This document shows, piece by piece, positions 36,298 to 45,933 of a DNA stretch of 64,000 nt. The DNA is taken from the NCBI RefSeq assembly GCF_000761445.1, contig NZ_KN196470.1:2678454-2742453 (forward strand). The letters run 5' to 3'. The DNA comes from Oleiagrimonas soli (GTDB lineage Bacteria > Pseudomonadota > Gammaproteobacteria > Xanthomonadales > Rhodanobacteraceae). The position numbers and the translations under genes were made by a program. Within the stretch, counting starts at the first letter, position 1, and every line of letters begins with the position of its first letter. Under the pieces are notes generated by a model, which ran no database searches, was not told the origin of the DNA, and saw only the letters and a list, made by a program, of their open reading frames with translations.

Positions 36298-37623
36298 TCA
36301 CGGTTTCCGGTACGGGCCCCAGGAAGGTTCGCGCACATCGCCATCGGAGAGCACGAGTCGCTGTCTTACCTTGCCGTCCGCGGAAACCGAGTACAACACG
36401 CCGCGCAATCCTTCCGTAGCGGCATACAGCAGCATACTTCCGTTGGGAGCGAAACTCGGCGACTCGTCGAAATTGCCAGGAGAAACGAAATGCTCCTGCC
36501 CGCCGAGGCTGCGGTCCATCACCGCAATACGATACACGTTCCCACTTCCCTGCACCATGGCGATCTGTTTGCCGTCATAGCTCACGGAAGCGTCGGCATT
36601 GTAATCGCCCTGGAAGGTCACGCGAGTGGGGGTACCCCCGTCCGCGCTCACCTCGTATAACTGCGGTTTACCCGAGCGGTCGGAGGTAAAGATGATGTTG
36701 TTGCTGTTGGGCACCCACACCGGCTCGGTATCGATGCCGTAGTTATGGGTCAGCCGGGTCTCCTTGCCGGAGGCAAGGTCGATCACGAAGATCTCCGGAT
36801 TGCCGACATAGGACAGGGACACCGCCAGCTTGGTCCCGTCCGGCGAGAACGCCGGCGCGCCGTTGATGCCCTTGCGGGCGGACACCAGCCGGCGCGCGCC
36901 CGTGGACAAGTTCTGGATGTAGATGGCCGAGTTGCCGCTCTCGAACGAGACGTAGGCCAGTTCGTTGCCGTCCGGCGACCAGGTCGGCGACAGCAGCGAT
37001 TCGCGCGAACGCACCACGACCTGCGGGTTGTAGCCGTCCGAATCGGCGACGATCAGCGAATAGCGGATGTTCTTGCCGGTGCCGACCGCGGTGACGTAGG
37101 CGATGCGGGTGAAGAAGGCGCCGCGCACGCCGGTGATCTTCTGGTAGATCTGATCGGCGATCTGGTGCGCGATGTCGCGAAGCTTGCTGGCCGGCGCGGT
37201 GTAGGACAGCTGCAGCAGTTGCTGTTTGGTGTTGACGTTCCACAGCTCGAAACCGATCTGGTACTGGCCGCCGTCGGCGTTCTTGACGTGGCCGACCACG
37301 ATGTAGTCCTGCTTCAGCAGGCTCCAGGTCGGAAACTTGATCTCGTTGCCGCGGGTGGGAAATTCCACCACGTCGCCCTTGTCCAGGGTGCGGAACTTGC
37401 CCGAACGGGCCAGATCCATCTGCACCACGTCGCTGACCTTGGTGGTCGGCGGCGGACCGACCGTTTCGCTGCCGAAGGGCACCACCGCGATGGGAATCGC
37501 CGACTTGGTGCCGTTGACGATATTGATGTTCAGTCCCTGGGTCTGGGCCTGCGCCGGCGAGAACGCCAGCGCCCCGAGCAGGGCGAACGCGAGAGCGAGC
37601 GTGACACGGAAGTTGGGCATCAT
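36298..37623 (-). CDS. tolB: Tol-Pal system beta-propeller protein TolB
   Basis: 441 residues. The signal peptide ends at AFSPAQA. An N-terminal alpha/beta domain (IPIAVVPFGSE) precedes a six-bladed propeller with repeated SPDG motifs (LSPTWSPDGNELAY, GAPAFSPDGTKLAV, APNGSMLLYAA). It binds Pal and TolA in the periplasm. The start ATG overlaps the tolA stop (ATGA); a second ATG follows at once. The 73-nt gap to pal shows no clear terminator. Confidence 0.96.
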   Translation of the reverse strand: MMPNFRVTLALAFALLGALAFSPAQAQTQGLNINIVNGTKSAIPIAVVPFGSETVGPPPTTKVSDVVQMDLARSGKFRTLDKGDVVEFPTRGNEIKFPTWSLLKQDYIVVGHVKNADGGQYQIGFELWNVNTKQQLLQLSYTAPASKLRDIAHQIADQIYQKITGVRGAFFTRIAYVTAVGTGKNIRYSLIVADSDGYNPQVVVRSRESLLSPTWSPDGNELAYVSFESGNSAIYIQNLSTGARRLVSARKGINGAPAFSPDGTKLAVSLSYVGNPEIFVIDLASGKETRLTHNYGIDTEPVWVPNSNNIIFTSDRSGKPQLYEVSADGGTPTRVTFQGDYNADASVSYDGKQIAMVQGSGNVYRIAVMDRSLGGQEHFVSPGNFDESPSFAPNGSMLLYAATEGLRGVLYSVSADGKVRQRLVLSDGDVREPSWGPYRKP

Positions 37624-38579
37624 TCGTTGACCATGAAGTGAAGCGTGAGTCGGCGTGCGAACACTTTCTCGAACCCGCGATACGGCAGAGGCGAAGCCCG
37701 CATCACGGCATTTTCGACCGAGCGCCGGGCCGCGGCATCGAACGGACAGCTCGGCTCCACGTTGGCGCTGATCACCTGCCCGCCGATGATTTGCACGATA
37801 TCGATCTTGCAGGTCGTACCCGCTGGGATGTTATCGGGTCGCAGCCACGCCTGTGTGACGGCATTCTGAATGGCGGCCTGGTACTGTCCCAGCAACCCGC
37901 TGTCCTGTCCTGCCGTACCGGTCTGCGCCTGATCGGCCTGCGGCGTGTTGGGCGGCGCATCGGAGGCGTCCTTGCTCTTGGCCTTCTTCAGGTCGTCGCG
38001 CTGCGCCATGCGCTGGGCCTGACGGTCCGCCTGCTGACTCTGCTTGCCGGCGGCGTCCATCTGCTTGAACAGCTTGTCGATCTCGGACTGCTGCTGCGCG
38101 TCCAGCTCGGACATGCGCTGCTTTTCGCGCTCGCGCTGCTCGCGCTTGGCCTGATCGGCTTTCTCGGTCGACTGTGCCACGACCTTCTGCTGGTCGCGCA
38201 CGTCGGGATTCTTCGGCGGCGGCGGCAGCGTCTTGACCGGCGCCACCTTCGGCTTGTCCTGGTCGACCTTCGGCTGCTCGACCTTGGGCGGCGCGATCTT
38301 GGGCTTCGGCGGCGCCTTGACCTTGGACGGCGCCGGCAGCGGCGCGCCGGTCGGTCCCAGCAGTGTGGCCTGGATCACCGGGCCGGACAGCTCGATCGGA
38401 CGCTCGCAGGTGACCGGATTCCACGACTTGGGCAGGCCCAGGCTGTCGATCGCCTGCTCCCAGGTGTTGCAGGAAATCGTCGCCAGCAGCAGGAACGCCA
38501 CGATGCCCAGATGCAGCAGGGCCGCGAAGACGACGCCCCAGGTCGTGGCTTGGCGATCAGCGACGTCCATGCGAGGCAT
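37620..38579 (-). CDS. tolA: Tol-Pal system protein TolA
   Basis: 319 residues. One N-terminal membrane helix (WGVVFAALLHLGIVAFLLLAT) is followed by a Pro/Lys-rich stretch (APPKPKIAPPKVEQPKVDQDKPKVAP) and a charged helical rod of domain II (EREKQRMSELDAQQQSEIDKL). A C-terminal domain III has two Cys (TTCKIDIVQ, EPSCPFDA). It spans the periplasm to link TolQR with TolB and Pal. The start codon lies inside tolR (23-nt overlap); ATG at 38570 is an alternative. Confidence 0.94.
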   Translation of the reverse strand: MPRMDVADRQATTWGVVFAALLHLGIVAFLLLATISCNTWEQAIDSLGLPKSWNPVTCERPIELSGPVIQATLLGPTGAPLPAPSKVKAPPKPKIAPPKVEQPKVDQDKPKVAPVKTLPPPPKNPDVRDQQKVVAQSTEKADQAKREQREREKQRMSELDAQQQSEIDKLFKQMDAAGKQSQQADRQAQRMAQRDDLKKAKSKDASDAPPNTPQADQAQTGTAGQDSGLLGQYQAAIQNAVTQAWLRPDNIPAGTTCKIDIVQIIGGQVISANVEPSCPFDAAARRSVENAVMRASPLPYRGFEKVFARRLTLHFMVNE

Positions 38580-39012
38580 CCGGCGCAGCAGGCGGCTGCG
38601 TCATCAGACCGATGTTGGGCACGCCGGCCTGCTGCAGCAGCACCATGGCCTGCATGATCTTGCCGTAGTCGACGCGCTCGTCGCCGCCGAACATGACCGA
38701 GACGTTCGGGTTGTTGCGCACGAAGGCACTGACCTTGGTCACCAGCGTCTGCGCGTCGACCGGCTCGCGCTTGCCCGCGCCCAGCGTCAGGAACATGTTG
38801 CCGTCTTTGTCCAGACTGACCAGCACCGGCTGCTTCTCGTCCTGCAGCGACTTGGCGGCGGCCTGCGGCAGCTTGATGTCCACGCCCAGGCGCAGCAGCG
38901 GCGCGGTGACCATGAAGATGATCAGTAGCACCAGCATCACGTCGATGTAGGGCACGACGTTGATTTCGGCCTTGAGCTTGTGGCGCTTGTGGCGTCGCAT
39001 CGAGGGGCGCAT
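38557..39012 (-). CDS. tolR: Tol-Pal system protein TolR
   Basis: 151 residues of the ExbD/TolR family. A single N-terminal helix (VVPYIDVMLVLLIIFMVTAP) carries the conserved Asp used for proton translocation (YIDVMLVLL). A periplasmic domain follows (VLVSLDKDGNMFL, VMFGGDERVDYGKIMQAM). With TolQ it forms the proton-driven motor of the Tol-Pal system. It starts 4 nt after tolQ ends and overlaps tolA. Confidence 0.96.
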   Translation of the reverse strand: MRPSMRRHKRHKLKAEINVVPYIDVMLVLLIIFMVTAPLLRLGVDIKLPQAAAKSLQDEKQPVLVSLDKDGNMFLTLGAGKREPVDAQTLVTKVSAFVRNNPNVSVMFGGDERVDYGKIMQAMVLLQQAGVPNIGLMTQPPAAPDASHGRR

Positions 39013-39016
39013 GGGA

Positions 39017-39703
39017 TCAGACGCCCTCGTCGGTCAGGGTCTGGCGCTGCAGGATGGAGGAAAATTCTTCCTGGAACGTCTCGTAGCGCGTGGCGATGCG
39101 CTCGACCCGGTTGGCGTAGCGGTTGTAGGCCCACACCGCCGGAATGGCCGCGAACAGGCCCATCGCGGTGGCGACCAGCGCTTCGGAAATGCCCGGCGCG
39201 ACCATCGCGATGGTCGCTTCCTTGACGTTGGCCAGGCCCTGGAAGGCGACCATGATGCCCCACACGGTACCGAACAGGCCGACGTACGGGCTGATCGAGC
39301 CGACGTTGGCGAGGAATTCGAGGTTCTGCTCAAGGCGCTCGATCTCGCGCGTGCCGGCCACGCGCATGGCGCGCTCGGATGCCTCCAGCGTGGTGCGCGG
39401 ATCGCGCCCCTTGCGCTGGCGTTGGCGTGCGAATTCGCGGAAGCCCGCGCCGAACACGTTGACCAGGCCGCGGCCGGGTTCGTCCTCGGTGCCGACTTCG
39501 CGGTACAGCGCAGCCAGATCGACGCCGGACCAGAAGCGCTCCTCGAAGGCGTCGGCGTTGCTGACGGCCTGATTCATCAGCGTGTACTTGCGCACGATGA
39601 TGACCCAGGACAGAAACGAGAACACCAGCAGCACGCCCAGCACCAATTTCACCGGCAGGCTGGCGTGCAGGACCAGGTCGAGGATGTTGAGATCGCCGTT
39701 CAT
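39017..39703 (-). CDS. tolQ: Tol-Pal system motor protein TolQ
   Basis: 228 residues of the ExbB/TolQ family with three membrane helices: about 17-37, then two in the conserved MotA-like region (GLFGTVWGIMVAFQGL and ISEALVATAMGLFAAIPAVWAYN). It conducts protons with TolR to energise TolA. It starts only 3 nt after the ybgC stop, confirming the ybgC-tolQ coupling. Confidence 0.97.
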   Translation of the reverse strand: MNGDLNILDLVLHASLPVKLVLGVLLVFSFLSWVIIVRKYTLMNQAVSNADAFEERFWSGVDLAALYREVGTEDEPGRGLVNVFGAGFREFARQRQRKGRDPRTTLEASERAMRVAGTREIERLEQNLEFLANVGSISPYVGLFGTVWGIMVAFQGLANVKEATIAMVAPGISEALVATAMGLFAAIPAVWAYNRYANRVERIATRYETFQEEFSSILQRQTLTDEGV

Positions 39704-39706
39704 CGG

Positions 39707-40126
39707 TCAGGAAATCCTTGCCAATAGGTCTTCGGGAATGGGGCACGGACGCATGTCGTCCAGGTTCACGCAGGCCGCGCGCACGGTGGCGCGCACCAAA
39801 AGTTTGCCGTCCTGGCGATGAATCGTCTGCGCGAAGGCCATGCTGGCCGCCCGCAGTCGTTCGATCTCCACCAACACGTCAAGTTCATCGTCCAGACGCG
39901 CCGGCGACACGAAGCCGATCTGCATGTCACGCACCACGAAACCGATGCCGGTCGCATCGCGCAGACGCTGCTGATCGACCCCTCGCGCGCGCAGCCACTC
40001 ACTGCGTGCGCGTTCGAGAAACCGCAGGTAGCCGGCGTGGTACACCACGCCCCCTGCGTCCGTATCTTCCCAATAGACTCGTATCGGCCACCTGAACGGG
40101 GCCTCACTCGACGTGTTTTCCGACAT
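39707..40126 (-). CDS. ybgC: Tol-Pal-associated acyl-CoA thioesterase YbgC
   Basis: 139 residues with a 4HBT hot-dog fold. The catalytic Asp lies in VYWEDTDAGGVVYHAGYLRFLERAR, which matches the family signature. It hydrolyses acyl-CoA or acyl-ACP thioesters in the cytosol and is nearly always the first gene of the tol-pal operon, as here. Its exact part in envelope physiology is unresolved. Confidence 0.95.
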   Translation of the reverse strand: MSENTSSEAPFRWPIRVYWEDTDAGGVVYHAGYLRFLERARSEWLRARGVDQQRLRDATGIGFVVRDMQIGFVSPARLDDELDVLVEIERLRAASMAFAQTIHRQDGKLLVRATVRAACVNLDDMRPCPIPEDLLARIS

Positions 40127-40258
40127 GCGTGCGGGCTGGTTGCGTGATCCGGGTCATCCTACCCGACCTTTGCGGCGGATGCCGAGGGATGCATTTGACC
40201 CCGATCACTCCATGTCGCGAAGTGTTGGCTTGCTGAGCCTATTGGTTGGGCACGCTGG

Positions 40259-40606
40259 CTAGGAACGCACTTGCGGCGTACAGCCCCAACCGTCGTACTC
40301 CAGGCCGAACAGCTCGCCAATGCAGCCCATGAAGCCGGACATGGAAAGCATGGCATGTTGCTGAATGGACGTGTTGATCACCACTCTGACACTGTATTGC
40401 CCATCCTCGTCCAACAACGTGGCGACGCCGAACTGATAGTCGTTGATGAATCCCGAAACCAGGACAGCCTTCTCTTTGGAAGGAGCTCGCAGCAGAAAGT
40501 CCACATCGCGAGGGCAAGCAAAATTGTCGCCTTGCGCGTTCAACGCGCGAAGTACGTCCGTATCCGTTATCGCTGATTCCATCAGCTTGTCGAGCATGGC
40601 CATCAT
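40259..40606 (-). CDS. RraB-like (regulator of RNase E activity B) protein
   Basis: 115 residues resembling RraB: ITDTDVLRALNAQGDNFACPRDVDFLLRAPSKEKAVL with an acidic, mixed alpha/beta character. The end (FMGCIGELFGLEYDGWGCTPQV) also fits. In E. coli RraB binds the RNase E C-terminal scaffold and changes mRNA decay; whether this copy does so is inference. AGGAG lies 5 nt before the ATG at 40606. The gene and its flanks are visibly less GC-rich than the neighbours, with less biased third codon positions, suggesting later acquisition. It sits alone between ybgC and ruvB. Confidence 0.7.
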   Translation of the reverse strand: MMAMLDKLMESAITDTDVLRALNAQGDNFACPRDVDFLLRAPSKEKAVLVSGFINDYQFGVATLLDEDGQYSVRVVINTSIQQHAMLSMSGFMGCIGELFGLEYDGWGCTPQVRS

Positions 40607-40759
40607 GGCTCCTATGGGTGTGAGTCAGGCAAGCGAGACTCGTTTGTATCGCCGAACACGATCACAACGCATGAAAGGTGTGATGCGTGAGACGACCTCG
40701 CAATACATACGGATATTGCAGACCGAAGTGAACGATAGGACCGGCCGGAGCCTGGATTC

Positions 40760-41806
40760 CTAGCTACCCTGCCCGTCCACGAACAGGTCGGTCGCGTGCG
40801 AGGCGGTCGGTGGCGGCTGCAGGCCCAGATGCCGCCAAGCGCGTGCGCTGGCCATGCGGCCGCGTGCGGTGCGCACCAGGAAGCCCTGCTGAATCAGGTA
40901 CGGCTCGACCACGTCCTCGAGCGTGCCGCGGTCCTCGCTCAGCGCCGCGGCCAGCGACTCCACGCCGACCGGACCGCCGTCGAAGTTCTCGATGATCATG
41001 CGCAGCAGGCGGCGGTCGAGATCGTCGAAGCCCTCGGCGTCCACGCGCAGCATGTCCATCGCCGCGCTGGCGGCCTCGTGGGTGATGACGCCGCCGCTGC
41101 GCACCTGGGCGAAGTCGCGTACCCGGCGCAGCAGCCGGTTGGCGATGCGCGGCGTGCCGCGCGCACGCCGGGCGATCTCGCGCGCGCCCTCGACGTCGCA
41201 CTCGATGTCCAGGATGCGCGCCGAGCGCCGCACGATCGCCAGCAGTTCCTCGGCGTTGTAGAACTCCAGCCGCTGGATGATGCCGAAGCGGTCGCGCAGC
41301 GGGCCGGTCAGCAGACCGGCGCGGGTGGTGGCGCCGATCAGGGTGAACGGCGGCAGATCCAGCTTGATCGAACGCGCGGCCGGACCCTCGCCGATCATGA
41401 TGTCGATCTGGAAGTCCTCCATCGCCGGGTACAGCACTTCCTCGACCACGGGCGAAAGGCGATGAATCTCGTCGACGAACAACACGTCGCCGCGCTCCAG
41501 GTTGGTCAGCAGCGCGGCCAGGTCGCCAGCACGTTCCAGCACCGGCCCCGAGGTCGAGCGCACGTTGACGCCGAGTTCGTTGGCGATGACGTGCGACAGC
41601 GTGGTCTTGCCCAGGCCCGGCGGGCCGAAGATCAGCACGTGGTCGAGCGCTTCCTGACGCCGGCGCGCCGCCTCGATGTAGATCGCCAGCTGTTCGCGGA
41701 CGGGCTTCTGGCCGAGGTAGTCGTCCAGCCGCTGCGGACGGATCGAGGCCTCGATCGCGGCATCCTCGGGCGTGGCGTCGTTGGCGAGTACGCGGGTGTC
41801 GGTCAT
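40760..41806 (-). CDS. ruvB: Holliday junction branch-migration ATPase RuvB
   Basis: 348 residues, an AAA+ hexameric motor. The Walker A motif is [10 protein letters not shown], Walker B is [11 protein letters not shown], and sensor/arginine-finger regions are in [18 protein letters not shown]. The C-terminal winged helix ends in LGLQPPP. It drives branch migration with RuvA. Unusually, ruvB is separated from ruvA by kup and by a 125-nt gap holding a repeat. Confidence 0.97.
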   Translation of the reverse strand: MTDTRVLANDATPEDAAIEASIRPQRLDDYLGQKPVREQLAIYIEAARRRQEALDHVLIFGPPGLGKTTLSHVIANELGVNVRSTSGPVLERAGDLAALLTNLERGDVLFVDEIHRLSPVVEEVLYPAMEDFQIDIMIGEGPAARSIKLDLPPFTLIGATTRAGLLTGPLRDRFGIIQRLEFYNAEELLAIVRRSARILDIECDVEGAREIARRARGTPRIANRLLRRVRDFAQVRSGGVITHEAASAAMDMLRVDAEGFDDLDRRLLRMIIENFDGGPVGVESLAAALSEDRGTLEDVVEPYLIQQGFLVRTARGRMASARAWRHLGLQPPPTASHATDLFVDGQGS

Positions 41807-41853
41807 GGCGTCATTATGGCGCCTGCAGCGCCGTGAATGGGGAACCGGGCGTC

Positions 41854-41925
41854 GGGAATCGGAGGAACCGCCCTAAGGCGACGCTTTGGCTTTTTGCCAT
41901 TCCCGATGCCTCGCTCCCGATTCCC
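41854..41925. repeat. GGGAATCGG-type inverted repeat between ruvB and kup
   Basis: GGGAATCGGAG at 41854-41864 is matched in inverse orientation by CTCCCGATTCCC at 41914-41925 (one inserted base). A further CATTCCCGATGCC lies at about 41898. It resembles the GGGATTC repeat beside yebC and occupies most of the gap after the kup stop. Confidence 0.6.
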
Positions 41926-41931
41926 GGCCTT

Positions 41932-43845
41932 TCAGATCTCCACCTGCGCGCCGAGCTCGATCAGGCGATTGCCCGGAATCTGGAAGAACGCCGTGGCCGG
42001 CAACGCGTTGCGCGACAGGAACGCGAACAGCTTGTCGCGCCACAGCGCCATGCCCGGACGGCGGGTATCGGCGACGATGGTCTCGCGCGACAGGAAGAAC
42101 GTGGTGTCCATCATGTCGAAGTCCAGACCGCGCCGTCCGCACAGTGCCAGCGACTGCGGAATATCCGGGTCCTCGGCGAAGCCGAAGCGCAGGGTCAGCA
42201 GGAAGAAATCGCCGCCCAGCGCCGTGATCTCGATGCGCTCGTCGGCGTCGGCCACGGGCGTCTCCAGCGTCTCCGCCGTCAGCAGCACATTGCGCTCGTG
42301 CAGCACCTTGTTGTGCTTGAGATTGTGCAGCAGCGCATGCGGCACCGAGCTCTGGTTGGCGGTGAGGAAGATCGCCGTGCCCGGCACGCGGGTCGGCGGG
42401 TGCTCGGCGATGTTCTCGATGAACGGCTGCAGCGCCAGACCGCCCTGCTTGATCTCGCGCACCACCAGCTCGCGACCGCGGCGCCAGGTGGTCATCACGG
42501 TGAACAGGCACAGGCCCATCACCAGCGGGAACCAGCCGCCGTCGGGAATCTTCAGCGTGTTGGCGCCGAAGAACGCCAGGTCCACCGTCAGCAACGCCAG
42601 ACCGACCGGCAGCACCACCAGCCAATTCCAGTTCCACAGCCGCTTGGCCACCATCATCACCAGGATCGTGTCGATGGCCATGGTGCCGGTCACGGCGATG
42701 CCGTAGGCGCCGCCCAGCGCCTTGGACGAGCCGAACGCGACCACGGTTAGGATCACCGCCACCATCAGCAGGCGGTTCACCCACGGCAGGAAGATGTGAC
42801 CGATGGCGTCGGGCGAGGTGTGCACCACCTGCATGCGCGGCACGAAGCCGAGCTGGATCGCCTGACGCGTCACCGAGAACGCGCCGGAGATCACCGCCTG
42901 CGAGGCGATCACCGCCGCCGCCGTGGCCAGACCGATCATCGGATAGCGCGCCCAGTCCGGCACCGCGTGATAGAACGGATTGCTGATGGCATCGGGATGG
43001 TGCAGCAGCAGACCGCCCTGTCCGTAGTAGTTCAGCAGCAGCGCCGGCATCACGAAGAAGAACCAGGCCAGACGGATCGGCTTGCGCCCGAAATGACCCA
43101 TGTCGGTGTACAGCGCCTCGGCGCCGGTCACGCACAGCACCACCGCGCCCAGCGCGATGAAGGCCGCCACGCCATGCTCCCTGAAGAAGTGCACGGCATG
43201 CACCGGATTCAGCGCGAACAGCACTTCCGGCGCCTGGATGATGTTCCACACGCCGATCGTGGCCAACGCGGCGAACCACAGCACGCAGATCGGTCCGAAC
43301 AGCGCGCCGACCTTCGCCGTGCCGTGCCGCTGCAACCAGAACAGGCCCAGCAGCACCAGCACCGCCAACGGCACCACCCAGTGCTCCAGATGCGGCGCGA
43401 CGACTTCCAGACCCTCGACCGCCGACAGCACCGAGATCGACGGCGTGATGACGCCATCGCCGAAGAACAGCGCCGCGCCCAGCAGCGCCATCAGCATGAC
43501 GATACGGCGCATCCGCGTCGAACCGGTGCCGACCGCGCGTTGCGCCATCGTCATCAGCGCCATGATGCCACCCTCGCCGCGGTTGTCCGCGCGCATCACC
43601 AGGCTGACGTACTTGACCGCCACCACGGTGATGAGACCCCAGGTCACCAGCGACAGCACGCCCAGCACCGTGCTGTGCATGGGCTTGAGCCCGTACTCGG
43701 GCAGGAACACTTCCTGCATCGTGTACAGCGGACTGGTGCCGATGTCGCCGAACACCACGCCGATGGCGCCGAGGACCAATGCCGGAATGCTGCCGTGCAG
43801 ATGCTCGCCGGAGGGCGGAAGGGGTTGTTGCGGTTGCTCGCTCAT
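41932..43845 (-). CDS. kup: Kup-type potassium uptake transporter
   Basis: 637 residues of the KUP/HAK/KT family. About twelve membrane helices occupy the first 440 residues, starting with the signature [48 protein letters not shown] and [13 protein letters not shown] follow. A soluble C-terminal region of about 180 residues ends in [18 protein letters not shown]. It imports potassium with protons. It starts 14 nt after the ruvA stop, so it is probably read through from ruvCA. The ATG at 43845 is used; a TTG at 43863 is less likely. Confidence 0.96.
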   Translation of the reverse strand: MSEQPQQPLPPSGEHLHGSIPALVLGAIGVVFGDIGTSPLYTMQEVFLPEYGLKPMHSTVLGVLSLVTWGLITVVAVKYVSLVMRADNRGEGGIMALMTMAQRAVGTGSTRMRRIVMLMALLGAALFFGDGVITPSISVLSAVEGLEVVAPHLEHWVVPLAVLVLLGLFWLQRHGTAKVGALFGPICVLWFAALATIGVWNIIQAPEVLFALNPVHAVHFFREHGVAAFIALGAVVLCVTGAEALYTDMGHFGRKPIRLAWFFFVMPALLLNYYGQGGLLLHHPDAISNPFYHAVPDWARYPMIGLATAAAVIASQAVISGAFSVTRQAIQLGFVPRMQVVHTSPDAIGHIFLPWVNRLLMVAVILTVVAFGSSKALGGAYGIAVTGTMAIDTILVMMVAKRLWNWNWLVVLPVGLALLTVDLAFFGANTLKIPDGGWFPLVMGLCLFTVMTTWRRGRELVVREIKQGGLALQPFIENIAEHPPTRVPGTAIFLTANQSSVPHALLHNLKHNKVLHERNVLLTAETLETPVADADERIEITALGGDFFLLTLRFGFAEDPDIPQSLALCGRRGLDFDMMDTTFFLSRETIVADTRRPGMALWRDKLFAFLSRNALPATAFFQIPGNRLIELGAQVEI

Positions 43846-43859
43846 GTCGTTTCCGTTGC

Positions 43860-44459
43860 TCAACCGCCGAGGGCGGCGCGCAATGCCTTGCGAATGATGG
43901 TTTCGGCGTCGTCGCCTTCGGCCGCCGCCTTCTGCGCCAGGCGCGTGGCCTCGGCGGGCTTGTAGCCAAGCTGCTGCAGGGCGATGACGGCTTCGGACTG
44001 CGCATCCTGCGGCGTGGGCGCGCTGCCGCCGATGCGGGTCGCGCCGGTCGCGGCCAGACCGTCCACGCGGTCGCGCAGCTCGACGATCATGCGCTCGGCG
44101 GTCTTCTTTCCGATACCGGGAATCTTGGTCAGCGCGGTCACGTCGCCGGCCTGCACCAGGCGCGCGAACTGGTCGGCGGACACGCCCGACAGCACCGCCA
44201 GCGCGATCTTCGCGCCGATGCCGCTGACCTTCAGCAGGCTGCGGAACAGCTCACGCTCGGACGTGTGCAGGAAACCGTACAGCACCACGCTGTCGTCCTT
44301 CACCGCGTGATGGGTCAGCAGGGTGACTTCCTGGCCCGTAGCCGGAAGATCGTAGATCGTGGACATCGGCGCTTCCACGTCGTAGCCGACGCCGCCCACG
44401 TCCACCAGCAGCCACGGCGGCTGCTTGGACACCAGGATGCCGCGCAGTCGCCCGATCAT
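43860..44459 (-). CDS. ruvA: Holliday junction-binding protein RuvA
   Basis: 199 residues. An N-terminal OB domain ([29 protein letters not shown]) is followed by two helix-hairpin-helix motifs ([18 protein letters not shown] and [19 protein letters not shown]). A C-terminal three-helix domain contacts RuvB ([22 protein letters not shown]). It holds the four-way junction for RuvB and RuvC. Its ATG overlaps the ruvC stop (ATGA). Confidence 0.97.
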   Translation of the reverse strand: MIGRLRGILVSKQPPWLLVDVGGVGYDVEAPMSTIYDLPATGQEVTLLTHHAVKDDSVVLYGFLHTSERELFRSLLKVSGIGAKIALAVLSGVSADQFARLVQAGDVTALTKIPGIGKKTAERMIVELRDRVDGLAATGATRIGGSAPTPQDAQSEAVIALQQLGYKPAEATRLAQKAAAEGDDAETIIRKALRAALGG

Positions 44460-45025
44460 CGACGCCGTCTCCACGCGCTGCGCGGAATGCCCACGCGTGC
44501 GGTGCTGGCGCGGGTGTGCGCATGCGTCAGCGCGATCGCCAGCGCGTCGCCGGCGTCGGCCTGGATCGGGCCTTTCAGGCCCAGCAGCACGCCGACCATG
44601 TGCTGTACCTGCGTCTTGTCGGCGCGACCACCACCGACCACGGCCTGCTTCACTTCCGATGCTGCGTATTCGTGCACGTCCATCCCCTGACTGACGGCAG
44701 CGCAGATCGCCGCGCCGCGCGCCTGCCCCAGTTTCAATGCCGAGTCGGCGTTGCGCGCCATGAACACGCGCTCGATGGCCACTTCGCCGGGCCGATGCTC
44801 GGCGATGATGGCACACAGTCCGTCATAGATGCGTTTCAGGCGCTGCGGGAAACCGCCCTCGCCGAGCACCGTCAGCGTGTCGTGGAACACATGCACGCTG
44901 CGGCCCTGGGCATCGACGTCGATGATGCCGACGCCGGTGCGCTGGCTGCCCGGATCGATGCCCAGGATGCGTACGGACCGGGATTCGGGATTCGGGATTG
45001 GAGATTCGGTGCGGGCAGGAGGCAT
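44456..45025 (-). CDS. ruvC: Holliday junction resolvase RuvC
   Basis: 189 residues. Catalytic acidic residues are Asp24 ([12 protein letters not shown]), Glu in [11 protein letters not shown] and the Asp pair in [17 protein letters not shown]. RuvC proteins normally begin just before RILGIDPG. Here the codon at that point is GTA, not a start, and no GTG, TTG or ATG lies between it and the ATG at 45025. The protein therefore carries about 17 extra residues ([12 protein letters not shown]) encoded by the arm of an inverted repeat. A GAGG box lies about 10 nt upstream of 45025. It resolves junctions delivered by RuvAB. Confidence 0.94.
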   Translation of the reverse strand: MPPARTESPIPNPESRSVRILGIDPGSQRTGVGIIDVDAQGRSVHVFHDTLTVLGEGGFPQRLKRIYDGLCAIIAEHRPGEVAIERVFMARNADSALKLGQARGAAICAAVSQGMDVHEYAASEVKQAVVGGGRADKTQVQHMVGVLLGLKGPIQADAGDALAIALTHAHTRASTARVGIPRSAWRRRR

Positions 45026-45138
45026 TACAACATGGCCTCAGGTCAGCGGGAAGGAACGGGCACGGTTCGGCAACCACCGGATAACTCGCGCGGACTCGCC
45101 GATCCGAATCCCGCAGCATCCCGAATCCCGAATCCCGG
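44978..45138. repeat. GGGATTC inverted-repeat element between ruvC and yebC
   Basis: A perfect 21-bp inverted repeat (44978-44998 and 45118-45138), each arm made of three GGGATTC-like units, encloses 119 bp. Further partial units lie inside (GATTCGG near 45003, GATCCGAATCCCG near 45101). The outer end of the right arm stops 3 nt from the yebC stop codon, and the left arm lies inside the ruvC reading frame. It looks like a REP- or MITE-like dispersed element with no coding capacity. Confidence 0.8.
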
Positions 45139-45140
45139 GC

Positions 45141-45878
<738 letters not shown>

Positions 45879-45933
45879 GTGCTGTTTCCGTCAAGAAATC
45901 GAAAGGCGCAATTCTAATGCAGGCGCCGGGCGA

